This document shows positions 1-6,467 of a stretch of 23,803 bases of DNA, in pieces. This DNA is from JBEKLJ01 sp050010255. Its GTDB lineage: Bacteria; Acidobacteriota; Terriglobia; Bryobacterales; Bryobacteraceae. The position numbers and the translations under genes are program-made. The DNA lies in assembly GCA_050010255.1 (NCBI GenBank), contig JBEKLJ010000020.1:1-23803 (forward strand). Direction: 5' to 3'. The first letter of the stretch is position 1, and each line of letters begins with the position of its first letter. The notes beneath the pieces were generated by a model, which was not told where the DNA came from, searched no databases, and saw only the letters and a program-made list of their open reading frames with translations.

Positions 1-361
1 GGAAGAGCGGGTGGAGCACCAGGTCCGCCAGAACGTCGAAGGCCAGCGAGAGGTGCTCATCCAGCACCTTGGTGTTGAAGCCCACCAGCTCCCTGCCGGT
101 GAAGGCGTCCAGGTTGCCGCCGATGGAATCCACCGACCGGGCGATCTGCTCGGCCGTGCGCGAGGTCGTCCCCTTGAACAGCATGTGCTCGATGAAGTGG
201 CAGATGCCGTTCTCCTCCTGCCCCTCATGCCGGGAGCCGGTGCCGACCCAGACGCCCACCGACACCGAGCGCACGTGCGGCATGGCCTCGGTGATGACGC
301 GTATGCCGTTCGAGAGGACGGTCCTCTGGACCTCCCCGGTGCTGAGGGCTGAATCTGTCAT
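1..361 (-). CDS. M16 family zinc metallopeptidase, N-terminal part (cut by window edge)
   Basis: Reading the minus strand from the ATG at 361 gives about 120 residues matching the N-terminus of processing-peptidase (M16/insulinase-like) proteins. It has the start LSNGIRVITEAMPHVRSVSVGVWVGTGSR, the inverted zinc motif HFIEH (HxxEH) followed by MLFKGT, then SIGGNLDAFTGRE. In this family the two His and a distal Glu bind zinc and the motif Glu is the catalytic base. The C-terminal part lies beyond position 1, so the distal Glu and second domain cannot be checked. No signal peptide is visible, which suggests a cytoplasmic or non-classically located peptidase. It diverges from rlmN, with 92 bp between the two start codons. 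Family assignment is secure; substrate is unknown. Confidence 0.9.
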   Translation of the reverse strand, partial: MTDSALSTGEVQRTVLSNGIRVITEAMPHVRSVSVGVWVGTGSRHEGQEENGICHFIEHMLFKGTTSRTAEQIARSVDSIGGNLDAFTGRELVGFNTKVLDEHLSLAFDVLADLVLHPLF

Positions 362-441
362 AGCTGTTACGGGGACCAGCCGGCTTGGCTCCCATTCTCC
401 CACGTCTGAGCCGCGGGCGAGGCCGCTGGCCGCCTGGATGC

Positions 442-447
442 TAGACT
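442..447 (+). promoter_or_regulatory. -10-like box placing the rlmN transcript start at its ATG
   Basis: TAGACT ends six bases before the rlmN ATG. A start site about 7 nt downstream of a -10 box would fall on the ATG itself, giving a leaderless transcript. No convincing -35 is seen. This is inference from spacing only. Confidence 0.35.
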
Positions 448-453
448 GAAGGC

Positions 454-1506
454 ATGGCCGCGCTTCTGGGGCTGGAAGTCCAAGAGATTCAACAACTTTT
501 GGCCGCCGAACAGCCGCGCTACCGGGCCCGCCAGATCTATGAGGCGCTCTATCGGGAGCGCCACGCCGACTGGAGCGAGATCCTGACCCTGCCCGTGAGC
601 CTGCGGCGCGAGCTGGCGGCCCGCCACCCGCTCGGGCTGCCAGCGATCGAACGCCGCTACGACTCGAGCGACGGTACGCGCCGCTACCTGCTGCGGCTCC
701 AGGACGGGAAGACCGTCGAAACCGTTCTGATGCCCGAGGAGCTGCGGCAGACCGTCTGTGTCTCGACCCAGATTGGCTGCGCCCTGGGGTGCCGGTTCTG
801 CATGACCGCGCGGATGGGCTTTGAGCGCAACCTCACCGCCGGCGAGATCGTGGGGCAGGTACTCGTGGCGGCGCGAGACAGCCGGGTGGCGGCGGATGGC
901 GAACGGCTGAATGTCGTCCTGATGGGCCAGGGAGAGCCCTTGCTGAACCTGGCCAGCGTCCTCAAGGCGACGCGGATACTGACGGACGCGGGCGGCGTCG
1001 GCATCTCGCCGCGGCGGATCACCCTCTCGACCGCCGGCATCGCGCCTCAGATTGCCGAGCTGGGCCGCGAGCCGGTGCGGCCCAAGCTGGCCATCTCGCT
1101 GAACGCCTCGACCGAGGAGACCCGGCGCCAGTTGATGCCGATCACGCGAAAGTACCCCTTGAAGGAACTGATGGAAGCCTGCCGCGCCTACCCGTTGCGC
1201 CCCTGGGAGCGGCTCTCCTTCGAGTACGTGCTGCTCAAGGGGGTCAATGACAGCGATGCCGACGCGCGCCGCCTGGTCCGGCTGCTGGCCAACCTCAAGT
1301 CGAAGGTCAACCTGATCGCGCTCAACCCCGGCCCGGAGATCCCCTTCGAGCCGCCGGCGCCGGAACGCCTGCTGGCGTTTCAGGAGATCGTGCGGCGGGC
1401 CATGCCGTGTTTCCTCCGCAAGCCGCGCGGGCAGGACGTCTACGCGGCCTGCGGGCAGTTGAGACGGATGTCGGCGGACGAGCAGGGGCTGCTCCCGGCG
1501 GAGTAG
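454..1506 (+). CDS. rlmN: 23S rRNA (adenine-2503-C2)-methyltransferase RlmN
   Basis: 350 residues, the usual RlmN length. The radical-SAM cluster motif CxxxCxxC is at C109, C113 and C116 (GCALGCRFC). The two further catalytic cysteines of the family have counterparts: C102 (TVCVSTQ) and C333 (DVYAACGQL). The MGQGEPLLN and STAGIAPQI segments are also typical. RlmN methylates C2 of A2503 in 23S rRNA, and in some bacteria A37 of certain tRNAs, by a methyl-Cys intermediate. It acts in the cytoplasm and tunes the peptidyl-transferase exit region. The ATG has no strong Shine-Dalgarno but sits just after a -10-like TAGACT. The gene converges on a PIN toxin gene. Identification is essentially certain. 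Confidence 0.97.
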   Translation: MAALLGLEVQEIQQLLAAEQPRYRARQIYEALYRERHADWSEILTLPVSLRRELAARHPLGLPAIERRYDSSDGTRRYLLRLQDGKTVETVLMPEELRQTVCVSTQIGCALGCRFCMTARMGFERNLTAGEIVGQVLVAARDSRVAADGERLNVVLMGQGEPLLNLASVLKATRILTDAGGVGISPRRITLSTAGIAPQIAELGREPVRPKLAISLNASTEETRRQLMPITRKYPLKELMEACRAYPLRPWERLSFEYVLLKGVNDSDADARRLVRLLANLKSKVNLIALNPGPEIPFEPPAPERLLAFQEIVRRAMPCFLRKPRGQDVYAACGQLRRMSADEQGLLPAE

Positions 1507-1518
1507 CGCGGTGTCCGA

Positions 1519-1531
1519 CCCGCGGCGCGGG
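1519..1531. terminator. GC-rich hairpin between convergent rlmN and vapC-like gene
   Basis: CCCGC and GCGGG flank a 3-nt loop in the 27-bp gap between two convergent stop codons. There is no U-tract on either strand, so intrinsic termination is only possible, not shown. Confidence 0.3.
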
Positions 1532-1533
1532 AG

Positions 1534-1947
1534 CTATCGGCGCCGCGGCAACCAGCGCTCGACGCCGAACAGGTCGAAGTGGTGATCGAAAGACCAGATC
1601 GGAAGCCCGAGCCTGGCACAGAGCGCCGCGGCAACCGCGTCGAACAGCGTGATGTCCTGGTCCGGAAAGTCACCGATGCGGCGCCAAGCCGCCTGGTAGT
1701 CGCGGGTCTCGGGATTGATCAGCATCACCCCGTTCGTGAGCTCCTCCAGCCAGCCACGACCATAGGTGCGGCCAAGCCGGCGCGAGATCAGCGTGCAGGC
1801 TTCACACAGTATCGGGAAGCACACGGCGACATGGAATCCCGCCGCTTGGAGGCTCTCCAGTTCGCGGCACGCCCGGCGATGATACTGATCGGATGGATCG
1901 GCGAGTGCGTAGAGCGGCCCCGTGTCCGCCAGGACGGGCCCGGTCAT
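1534..1947 (-). CDS. PIN-domain ribonuclease toxin (VapC-like)
   Basis: 137 residues forming one PIN domain. The acidic residues expected to bind metal are at D8 (LADTGPLYAL), E49 (LCEACTL), D103 (LFDAVAAALC) and D121 (SFDHHFDLF). PIN toxins are Mg/Mn-dependent endoribonucleases that cleave tRNA, rRNA or mRNA and are held inactive by a cognate antitoxin. Its ATG overlaps the TGA of the upstream ribbon-helix-helix-type gene as ATGA, the classic translationally coupled order of antitoxin then toxin. All catalytic acids are present, so the toxin looks intact. RNA target unknown. The VapC name is by family; many PIN proteins of this length are annotated the same way. Confidence 0.88.
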   Translation of the reverse strand: MTGPVLADTGPLYALADPSDQYHRRACRELESLQAAGFHVAVCFPILCEACTLISRRLGRTYGRGWLEELTNGVMLINPETRDYQAAWRRIGDFPDQDITLFDAVAAALCARLGLPIWSFDHHFDLFGVERWLPRRR

Positions 1948-2180
1948 TTCCCGGCGAAGTAGGCGTCATGACGGACGCTGACGTCCGCCTTGCCGCTACC
2001 CTCTCTGGCCGGCGTGATTCGAAGCGGGGATGCTGGGGGCGCAACCCCCCTCCGGGCAAGGTACTCCCGCAGGGCTGTCTGCATGACGGACGTCAGCAAT
2101 GGAGGGATCTCCTGCTGCTTGACGTAGGCCGCGAGCGCGGCCTCCAGTTGGTCATCGATGCTGATGGTCGCGCGCCGCAC
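1944..2180 (-). CDS. Ribbon-helix-helix-type antitoxin (VapB-like)
   Basis: 78 residues from a GTG at 2180. The start RRATISIDDQLEAALAAYVKQQ is a typical RHH N-terminus, with a short beta strand (ATISID) followed by an amphipathic helix. The C-terminal tail, rich in Pro, Arg and Lys, would be the toxin-neutralising segment. It precedes and overlaps the PIN gene by four bases. In related pairs the antitoxin dimer binds a palindrome in its own promoter. Here a perfect 10-bp inverted repeat lies 11 bp upstream of the start. The GTG has no Shine-Dalgarno, and a TATGAT box ends six bases before it, so the mRNA may be leaderless. The two upstream ATGs are out of frame. Confidence 0.8.
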   Translation of the reverse strand: MRRATISIDDQLEAALAAYVKQQEIPPLLTSVMQTALREYLARRGVAPPASPLRITPAREGSGKADVSVRHDAYFAGK

Positions 2181-2186
2181 GAGATC

Positions 2187-2216
2187 ATCATAGCACCAAC
2201 TGGTGAAGTTGGTGCT
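2187..2216 (-). promoter_or_regulatory. Promoter and palindromic operator of vapBC pair 1
   Basis: On the minus strand TATGAT (2192-2187) is a good -10, six bases before the GTG start. Touching it is a perfect inverted repeat, AGCACCAACT (2192-2201) and AGTTGGTGCT (2207-2216), around a 5-nt centre. A palindrome over the -10/-35 spacer is what autorepression by an RHH antitoxin needs. It could instead be the 3' hairpin of the thuA-like gene that ends at 2229, but no T-run follows. Confidence 0.6.
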
Positions 2217-2228
2217 GGCGGTGCAGCC

Positions 2229-3047
2229 CTACTTCCCCGGCCTCGGCCGTGGCGTGGCGTCGCCGGGGATTAGCCCCAGCACCCACTTCATGTGCTCGAT
2301 CCACATCTTCTGGATGTCGGGCCGGTCCCAGACCGCCTCGACGTGGCCCAGACCGTTGTAGAGCACGCGGCCCTTGCCGTAGTTGCGCGCCCAGATGACG
2401 GCGAAATCCCGGTCCGTGCGGTGGATGTTCTGGACGCTATAGTCGAGCCGGTTCTCATCCAGCCGCAGGAGCACCCTAACCTTTCCCCGCGAGAAGTCCC
2501 GGCTCTGGTAGATCTCGTCGCGCATCGTGAACGCTCCGGGCAGGTACTGCATGCCGGGGAAGCTGGCGTCTTCCACCACGAAAGGCGCGTCGAACGTGCC
2601 CCAGGGGTGCTGATCGAAGTAGCCGCCGACCATGTCGCCGTACTCCAGCCACTTGTAGAACGTGTCGGTGGCGCTGTGAACGGCGATGAAGCCCCGGCCG
2701 TCGTCCCGGACGAAGGAGAGCAGGTCGGCCTTCTGGGAGTCGTCCATGGGCAGCTCGCCGCTGGTGTAGAAGATGACCGCGTCAAAGTAGCCCAGATTCT
2801 TGGCGTTCAAGCCGAGCGGCTTCTTCGTGACCAGTTGGGTGTCAGTGCGGATGTAGGTGTCCCACAGGCCGGTTTCGTGGCCCAGCTTCCAGATGGTCCC
2901 GGCCGCGCTGGAAACCGAGTCGTGCTGGTATCCCTGCGACTGACCGATGAAGAGGACGCGCTTCTTGGCCGGCTGCTGCTGCCCAGCGAGCGCGCCGGCC
3001 AGGCAGAACGTCAGGGCGGCCGCTAGAGCAAGGTGTGCAAGTTTCAT
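2229..3047 (-). CDS. Secreted ThuA-like domain protein
   Basis: 272 residues from the ATG at 3047, chosen because it begins a clear signal peptide (MKLAHLALAAALTFCLAGALAG, cleavage near ALAGQ) and has GGAGGG about ten bases upstream. The open frame continues further upstream but that extension lacks family features. The mature part matches the ThuA (trehalose-utilisation, class I glutamine-amidotransferase-like) fold: KRVLFIGQSQGYQHDSV, FDAVIFYTSGELPMD, GRGFIAVHSATDTF, YFDQHPWGTFDAPF and GKGRVLYNGLGHVEAVW. Such exported domains are common in Acidobacteria and Planctomycetes, often near sugar metabolism genes, but their reaction is not established. It lies downstream of another exported protein in the same orientation with a 108-bp gap. 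Function beyond the fold is unknown. Confidence 0.88.
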   Translation of the reverse strand: MKLAHLALAAALTFCLAGALAGQQQPAKKRVLFIGQSQGYQHDSVSSAAGTIWKLGHETGLWDTYIRTDTQLVTKKPLGLNAKNLGYFDAVIFYTSGELPMDDSQKADLLSFVRDDGRGFIAVHSATDTFYKWLEYGDMVGGYFDQHPWGTFDAPFVVEDASFPGMQYLPGAFTMRDEIYQSRDFSRGKVRVLLRLDENRLDYSVQNIHRTDRDFAVIWARNYGKGRVLYNGLGHVEAVWDRPDIQKMWIEHMKWVLGLIPGDATPRPRPGK

Positions 3048-3093
3048 TAAGACAAAGCCCTCCACCTGGGCCAGTGTCGCACCGCTTCGCCGC

Positions 3094-3109
3094 GCCCTGC
3101 AAGCAGGGC
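3094..3109. terminator. Hairpin between two minus-strand exported-protein genes
   Basis: GCCCTGC and GCAGGGC form a perfect inverted repeat, realistically a 6-bp stem with a CTTG-type tetraloop. It lies in the 108-bp gap after the stop of the upstream gene. There is no U-tract, so its role as terminator or mRNA-stability element is inferred. Confidence 0.35.
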
Positions 3110-3155
3110 AACCTGTTTCGGGGCTTCGCAACGTGTCCCGGAGATGGATCACCCC

Positions 3156-4499
3156 TCAGCGCGTGGGGGTCTCGAAGGTGATGCTGGATTCCGCCTCGTA
3201 CTTGTGGTAATTGCGGAAGTCGATCGTGTTCCGGGAACAGTTCTGGGTGCCGCGCTGGCAGCTCAGGGTCTCCGCATGCACCGGCAGCAGGAACTGTCCG
3301 CTTCCGATGCGGACGCTTGCATAGTCGATGACGGACTCCACCACGTCGATCGGGAACTCTTCCGGCAGCAACCGGGCCTGGATTTCGAGCCGGAGCACCC
3401 GCCCGCTCTCGGGTTCGATCCAGACGGAGCCTTTGTAGGCCGGATGGATGGACTGCGACGGCGCCTGGACGCGCCAGTGGGAAGAGTCGCGCTCGACTTC
3501 GAAGTCGTAGACCCGCGCCGCCACCCCGGATGCACTCGAATTCCTGCCGAAGCGGAAGTCCGCGGCGGTCGAGCGCGAGAACAGATCGCGCAGCAGCGAG
3601 CCGAACTCTCCCGTGGACCACGCCCCGCCCAACTCCTCGAACCTCTTGCGGGTCGGCTTTCCGTCGACCGCCAGGTCGCGGTAGCTCTCCCGGCCGTTCT
3701 CATAGACCACATTCGCCGAGACCACATCCAGAGGTTTCCAATTCGCGGGGCGCGAGGTGCTCGCGAATCTGGTCATGTACTGCGCGCAATAGTAGTTGGG
3801 AAGCCCCTCGGAAAAGGACTCCGCCGCCTGGCGGGCTTTCTCGAGCAGGGGGTCGGCCGCGGGCTCGGCCGCGGGCTCGACCGGCGCAGCGGAGGACGGT
3901 TCTTCCTCCTGGCTCTCGACGCCGGGGCGTTTGGGCGGGATGCCGTGCCTCAACGCCGGCGGCCCAGGATCTTCCCGGTCGCGCGGGGCGGGCGCCGGAG
4001 CACGTTCCGTCGCCCCGACGCTCGGCTCCTCGGCAGCCTTCCCAGTCTGCTCCTCCGCAGCTTCCCCGCTCCTCTCCAGACGTACGTTGCGGGCATAAAG
4101 GTAGCCGTCCTGGTCCTGGGTCGCCTCCACCGAGACCTCGTCGCCGGCGTGGAGGTCCGAAGCGCCGATCTCATCGGAGTTCCGATAGAACTTGGTGCTG
4201 CTGGTGCGGCGGAAATCGAGGCTGCGCCCATCCGGAGCCTCGACCTGGATGGACTTCTCCTCGATTTTGCGCAGCTTGCCGCGCGAGCGGGTGAGGTTTT
4301 CGCCGGCCGTGTCTCGCCCGGTCCCGCTCCCTTTGCCGCGGCCGGCCCACGGGAAAGGCAAGCCCGGCTCCTGGGCTCTCCCCGGCGGGTACCCGCCTGG
4401 ATAGGGCCCCACCTGGGAATACAGCAGTGGCGCCGCCGCCAGAAGTGCGATCCACACAGCCCGCCGAACCTGATGAGCACCCGGTCTGCCTGAGCGCAA
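3156..4499 (-). CDS. Exported protein of unknown function with a possible small beta-barrel domain
   Basis: 447 residues from a TTG at 4499, preceded by AAGGGGG at good spacing; an in-frame GTG at 4457 would give 433 residues. A signal peptide (VWIALLAAAPLLYSQ) follows a basic N-region. Residues about 74-143 (LRKIEEKSIQVEAPDGRSLDFRR through GDEVSVEATQDQDGYLYARNVRLER) resemble the small OB/DUF5666-like beta domains of exported bacterial proteins. Residues 144-217 are a Glu/Pro/Ala linker with an internal GGCCGCGGGCTC repeat. Residues 218-447 form a conserved-looking domain (SFSEGLPNYYCAQYMTRF, IEPESGRVLRLEIQARLLPEEFP, two late Cys). I do not recognise that C-terminal domain. The frame stays open far upstream through the tnaA antisense strand, but that part has no protein-like features. 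Confidence 0.72.
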   Translation of the reverse strand: MRSGRPGAHQVRRAVWIALLAAAPLLYSQVGPYPGGYPPGRAQEPGLPFPWAGRGKGSGTGRDTAGENLTRSRGKLRKIEEKSIQVEAPDGRSLDFRRTSSTKFYRNSDEIGASDLHAGDEVSVEATQDQDGYLYARNVRLERSGEAAEEQTGKAAEEPSVGATERAPAPAPRDREDPGPPALRHGIPPKRPGVESQEEEPSSAAPVEPAAEPAADPLLEKARQAAESFSEGLPNYYCAQYMTRFASTSRPANWKPLDVVSANVVYENGRESYRDLAVDGKPTRKRFEELGGAWSTGEFGSLLRDLFSRSTAADFRFGRNSSASGVAARVYDFEVERDSSHWRVQAPSQSIHPAYKGSVWIEPESGRVLRLEIQARLLPEEFPIDVVESVIDYASVRIGSGQFLLPVHAETLSCQRGTQNCSRNTIDFRNYHKYEAESSITFETPTR

Positions 4500-4624
4500 G
4501 TCGCCCCCTTGGTAACGATGTGCGCCGCCGGAGTCTGGTTTCCCGAAATTCGCCGCCGCGCGGTGCGGGCCTCGCGGCCCGCTGCGGAAAGCGCGCGGCA
4601 GGCCAGCCGGACCGGGCTTTGCGC

Positions 4625-4630
4625 TAGACT
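4625..4630 (+). promoter_or_regulatory. -10-like box close to the tnaA start codon
   Basis: TAGACT within GCTAGACT, identical to the eight bases before rlmN, ends seven bases before the tnaA GTG. No -35 is convincing. It would imply a leaderless or very short-leader tnaA transcript. Confidence 0.35.
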
Positions 4631-4637
4631 CCGGGGT

Positions 4638-5984
4638 GTGAAGACGATCATTGAGCCGTTCCGGATCAAGAGCGTCGAGCCGCTTCGGCAGACCAGCCGG
4701 GAGGAGCGGGAGCGGCTGCTCGAGGAGGCCGGCTACAACCTCTTCCTGATCGAAGCCAGGAACATTCTGATCGACCTGCTCACGGATTCCGGCACCAGCG
4801 CCATGTCCACCGCACAGTGGGCGGCGATGATGCGCGGCGACGAGTCTTACGCCGGCAGTGAGAGTTTCTTCCGCCTCAAAAAGGTCGTGCAGGAGCTCAC
4901 CGGCTTCCGGCACGTAATCCCCACCCACCAGGGGCGCGCGGCCGAGCGCATCCTGTTCGGGGTGATGTGCCGGCCGGGCCAGAGCGTGCCCAACAACACG
5001 CACTTCGACACCACCCGGGCCAACGTCGAAATCAACGGCGCGCGGGCGGTCGACCTGCCCTGCCCGGAGGCCGCCGACACACAAGCGCGGCACCCCTTCA
5101 AGGGCAACCTGGACCTGGCGGCGCTGGAGCGGCTCATCGAGATCGAAGGGGCGGCCAACGTTCCGCTGATCATGATCACGGTGACAAACAACTCCGGCGG
5201 CGGCCAGCCCGTGTCGCTGGAGAACATCGAGGCCGTCAAGCGGGTCGCCTCCAGACACGGCATCCCGCTCTACCTCGACGCCTGCCGCTTCGCCGAGAAC
5301 GCCTACCTCATTCAGCAGCGCGAGGCGGCATACGCCGCCTGCACGCCGAAGCAGATCGCCCAGCGGATGTTCTCGCTCGCCGACGGCTGCACCTTCTCGG
5401 CCAAGAAAGACGCGCTCGCCAATATCGGCGGGTTCCTGTGCACCAACGACGACCGGCTGGCCGAGCAGGAAAAGGACCTTCTCATCCTGACCGAGGGCTT
5501 CCCGACGTATGGGGGGCTGGCCGGACGCGACCTGGAGGCGATCGCCGTAGGGCTCACCGAGGTGCTGGATCAGGACTACCTGCAATACCGGATCGCCTCG
5601 ATCGAATACCTGGGGCGGCACATCAGCGAGCGCGGCGTGCCCATCGTCGAGCCGCCCGGCGGACACGCCATTTACATCGACGCGGGGCGGATGCTGCCGC
5701 ACATCCCGCGGCGCCAGTTCCCGGCTCAGGCACTGGCCGTCGAGCTGTACCGGCACGCTGGCATCCGGTCCGTTGAGATCGGCTCGGTGATGTTCGGCGA
5801 CAAGGCCCCGCACGAGCTGCTGCGGCTGGCCATCCCCCGGCGCGTCTACACCCAGAGCCACGTGGATTACGTGGTGGAAGCGATCCTGGAGGTGAATGCG
5901 AGAAAGAACCAGATCCGGGGCCTGGAGATCGTCTCCCAGCCACGGTTCCTGCGGCATTTCAGCGCCCGGTTTCGGATGCTGTAG
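4638..5984 (+). CDS. tnaA: Tryptophanase (tryptophan indole-lyase)
   Basis: 448 residues from a GTG; the start MKTIIEPFRIKSVEPLR aligns with the family start, so the in-frame ATG at 4509 is rejected. This is a PLP fold-I beta-eliminating lyase that cleaves L-Trp to indole, pyruvate and ammonia. The PLP lysine is K257 in SAKKDALANIGGF. Family blocks include IDLLTDSGTSAMS, VIPTHQGRAAER, GGGQPVSLENI and EGFPTYGGLAGRDLE. Tyrosine phenol-lyase is the close alternative. The residues known to separate the two favour tryptophanase: Asp124 in HFDTT (Thr in TPL), VEIG in place of the TPL MERG, and His440 in LRHFSARF (Phe in TPL). No tnaC-like leader or permease gene is adjacent. It diverges from the exported protein gene at 4499. 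Confidence 0.92.
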   Translation: MKTIIEPFRIKSVEPLRQTSREERERLLEEAGYNLFLIEARNILIDLLTDSGTSAMSTAQWAAMMRGDESYAGSESFFRLKKVVQELTGFRHVIPTHQGRAAERILFGVMCRPGQSVPNNTHFDTTRANVEINGARAVDLPCPEAADTQARHPFKGNLDLAALERLIEIEGAANVPLIMITVTNNSGGGQPVSLENIEAVKRVASRHGIPLYLDACRFAENAYLIQQREAAYAACTPKQIAQRMFSLADGCTFSAKKDALANIGGFLCTNDDRLAEQEKDLLILTEGFPTYGGLAGRDLEAIAVGLTEVLDQDYLQYRIASIEYLGRHISERGVPIVEPPGGHAIYIDAGRMLPHIPRRQFPAQALAVELYRHAGIRSVEIGSVMFGDKAPHELLRLAIPRRVYTQSHVDYVVEAILEVNARKNQIRGLEIVSQPRFLRHFSARFRML

Positions 5985-6032
5985 TGGCTGGCCCGCATTT
6001 CACGCCACGACCGTGACGAGGCGCGGCCGCTG

Positions 6033-6062
6033 TATAATCAAAATACGTTTGAGGCCTCAAAC
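6033..6062 (+). promoter_or_regulatory. infA promoter (-10 TATAAT) with downstream 16-bp palindrome
   Basis: A perfect TATAAT lies at 6033-6038. No good -35 is found at 16-18 bp. A perfect 16-bp palindrome, GTTTGAGGCCTCAAAC (6047-6062), covers about +3 to +18 of the predicted transcript. That position suits a repressor site or a short 5' hairpin. It is followed by about 87 bases of leader before infA. Confidence 0.55.
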
Positions 6063-6123
6063 CAGCCACACCGAGCAAGCAGGGGCGTCCGGGCCAGCCC
6101 CGGCCCGGGCCAGGGATGAGGCC

Positions 6124-6153
6124 ATGAAACCCAACCACCACGGAGGACAATGA
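6124..6153 (+). CDS. Possible 9-codon leader ORF coupled to infA
   Basis: The ORF encodes MKPNHHGGQ and its TGA overlaps the infA ATG as ATGA. The infA Shine-Dalgarno GGAGG lies inside it, encoding the two glycines. Translation of this minigene could keep the site open or compete with it. It may equally be chance; no conservation evidence is available here. Confidence 0.25.
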   Translation: MKPNHHGGQ

Positions 6154-6368
6154 GCAAAGAGGACAGTATTGAAGTAACTGGAACCGTCGTCGAGAAGTTC
6201 CCGAGCGGGTTGTTCAGCGTGCAATTGGATCAGGAGCGTGTCGTATTGGCCCACCTGGCCGGAAAGCTGCGGCGGAACCGCATCCGCGTGCTGGCCGGCG
6301 ACCGCGTGACACTGGAACTTTCACCCTATGATTTGACCAAAGGTCGAATCACCTACCGGCACAAGTAA
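6150..6368 (+). CDS. infA: Translation initiation factor IF-1
   Basis: 72 residues, exactly the family length, forming a single S1-type OB fold: SIEVTGTVVEKFPSGLFSVQLDQERVVLAHLAGKLRRNRIRVLAGDRVTLELSPYDLTKGRITYRHK. IF-1 occupies the ribosomal A site on the 30S subunit and helps IF-2 and IF-3 in start selection. GGAGG lies three bases before the ATG, closer than usual. The gene is not in a ribosomal-protein operon but between tnaA and a UDP-GlcNAc epimerase, under its own strong-looking promoter. Some bacteria carry two infA paralogues, so this may be the stand-alone copy. The sequence is intact. Confidence 0.96.
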   Translation: MSKEDSIEVTGTVVEKFPSGLFSVQLDQERVVLAHLAGKLRRNRIRVLAGDRVTLELSPYDLTKGRITYRHK

Positions 6369-6467
6369 GCAGCCCACCGCCGCACGCCGCCGCACGCCCA
6401 CCCGGGGCTGGAGGGGTTGACAGGCGCGGCCCGCAGGCATCCGGCCCAGCGTGCTAGAAATGAAGGG

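Noticed and set aside
3144..4493. A 449-codon plus-strand frame opposite the exported protein gene
   Set aside because: Arg/Ala/Gly-rich without motifs; the minus frame has a signal peptide and conserved-looking domains.
3156..5957. A 933-codon minus-strand open frame running through tnaA
   Set aside because: Only the part below about 4499 has a signal peptide and protein-like composition. The upstream part is the antisense of tnaA, kept open by high GC.
4638..5984. Tyrosine phenol-lyase instead of tryptophanase
   Set aside because: The Thr, Arg and Phe specificity residues of TPL are replaced by Asp, Ile and His as in tryptophanase.
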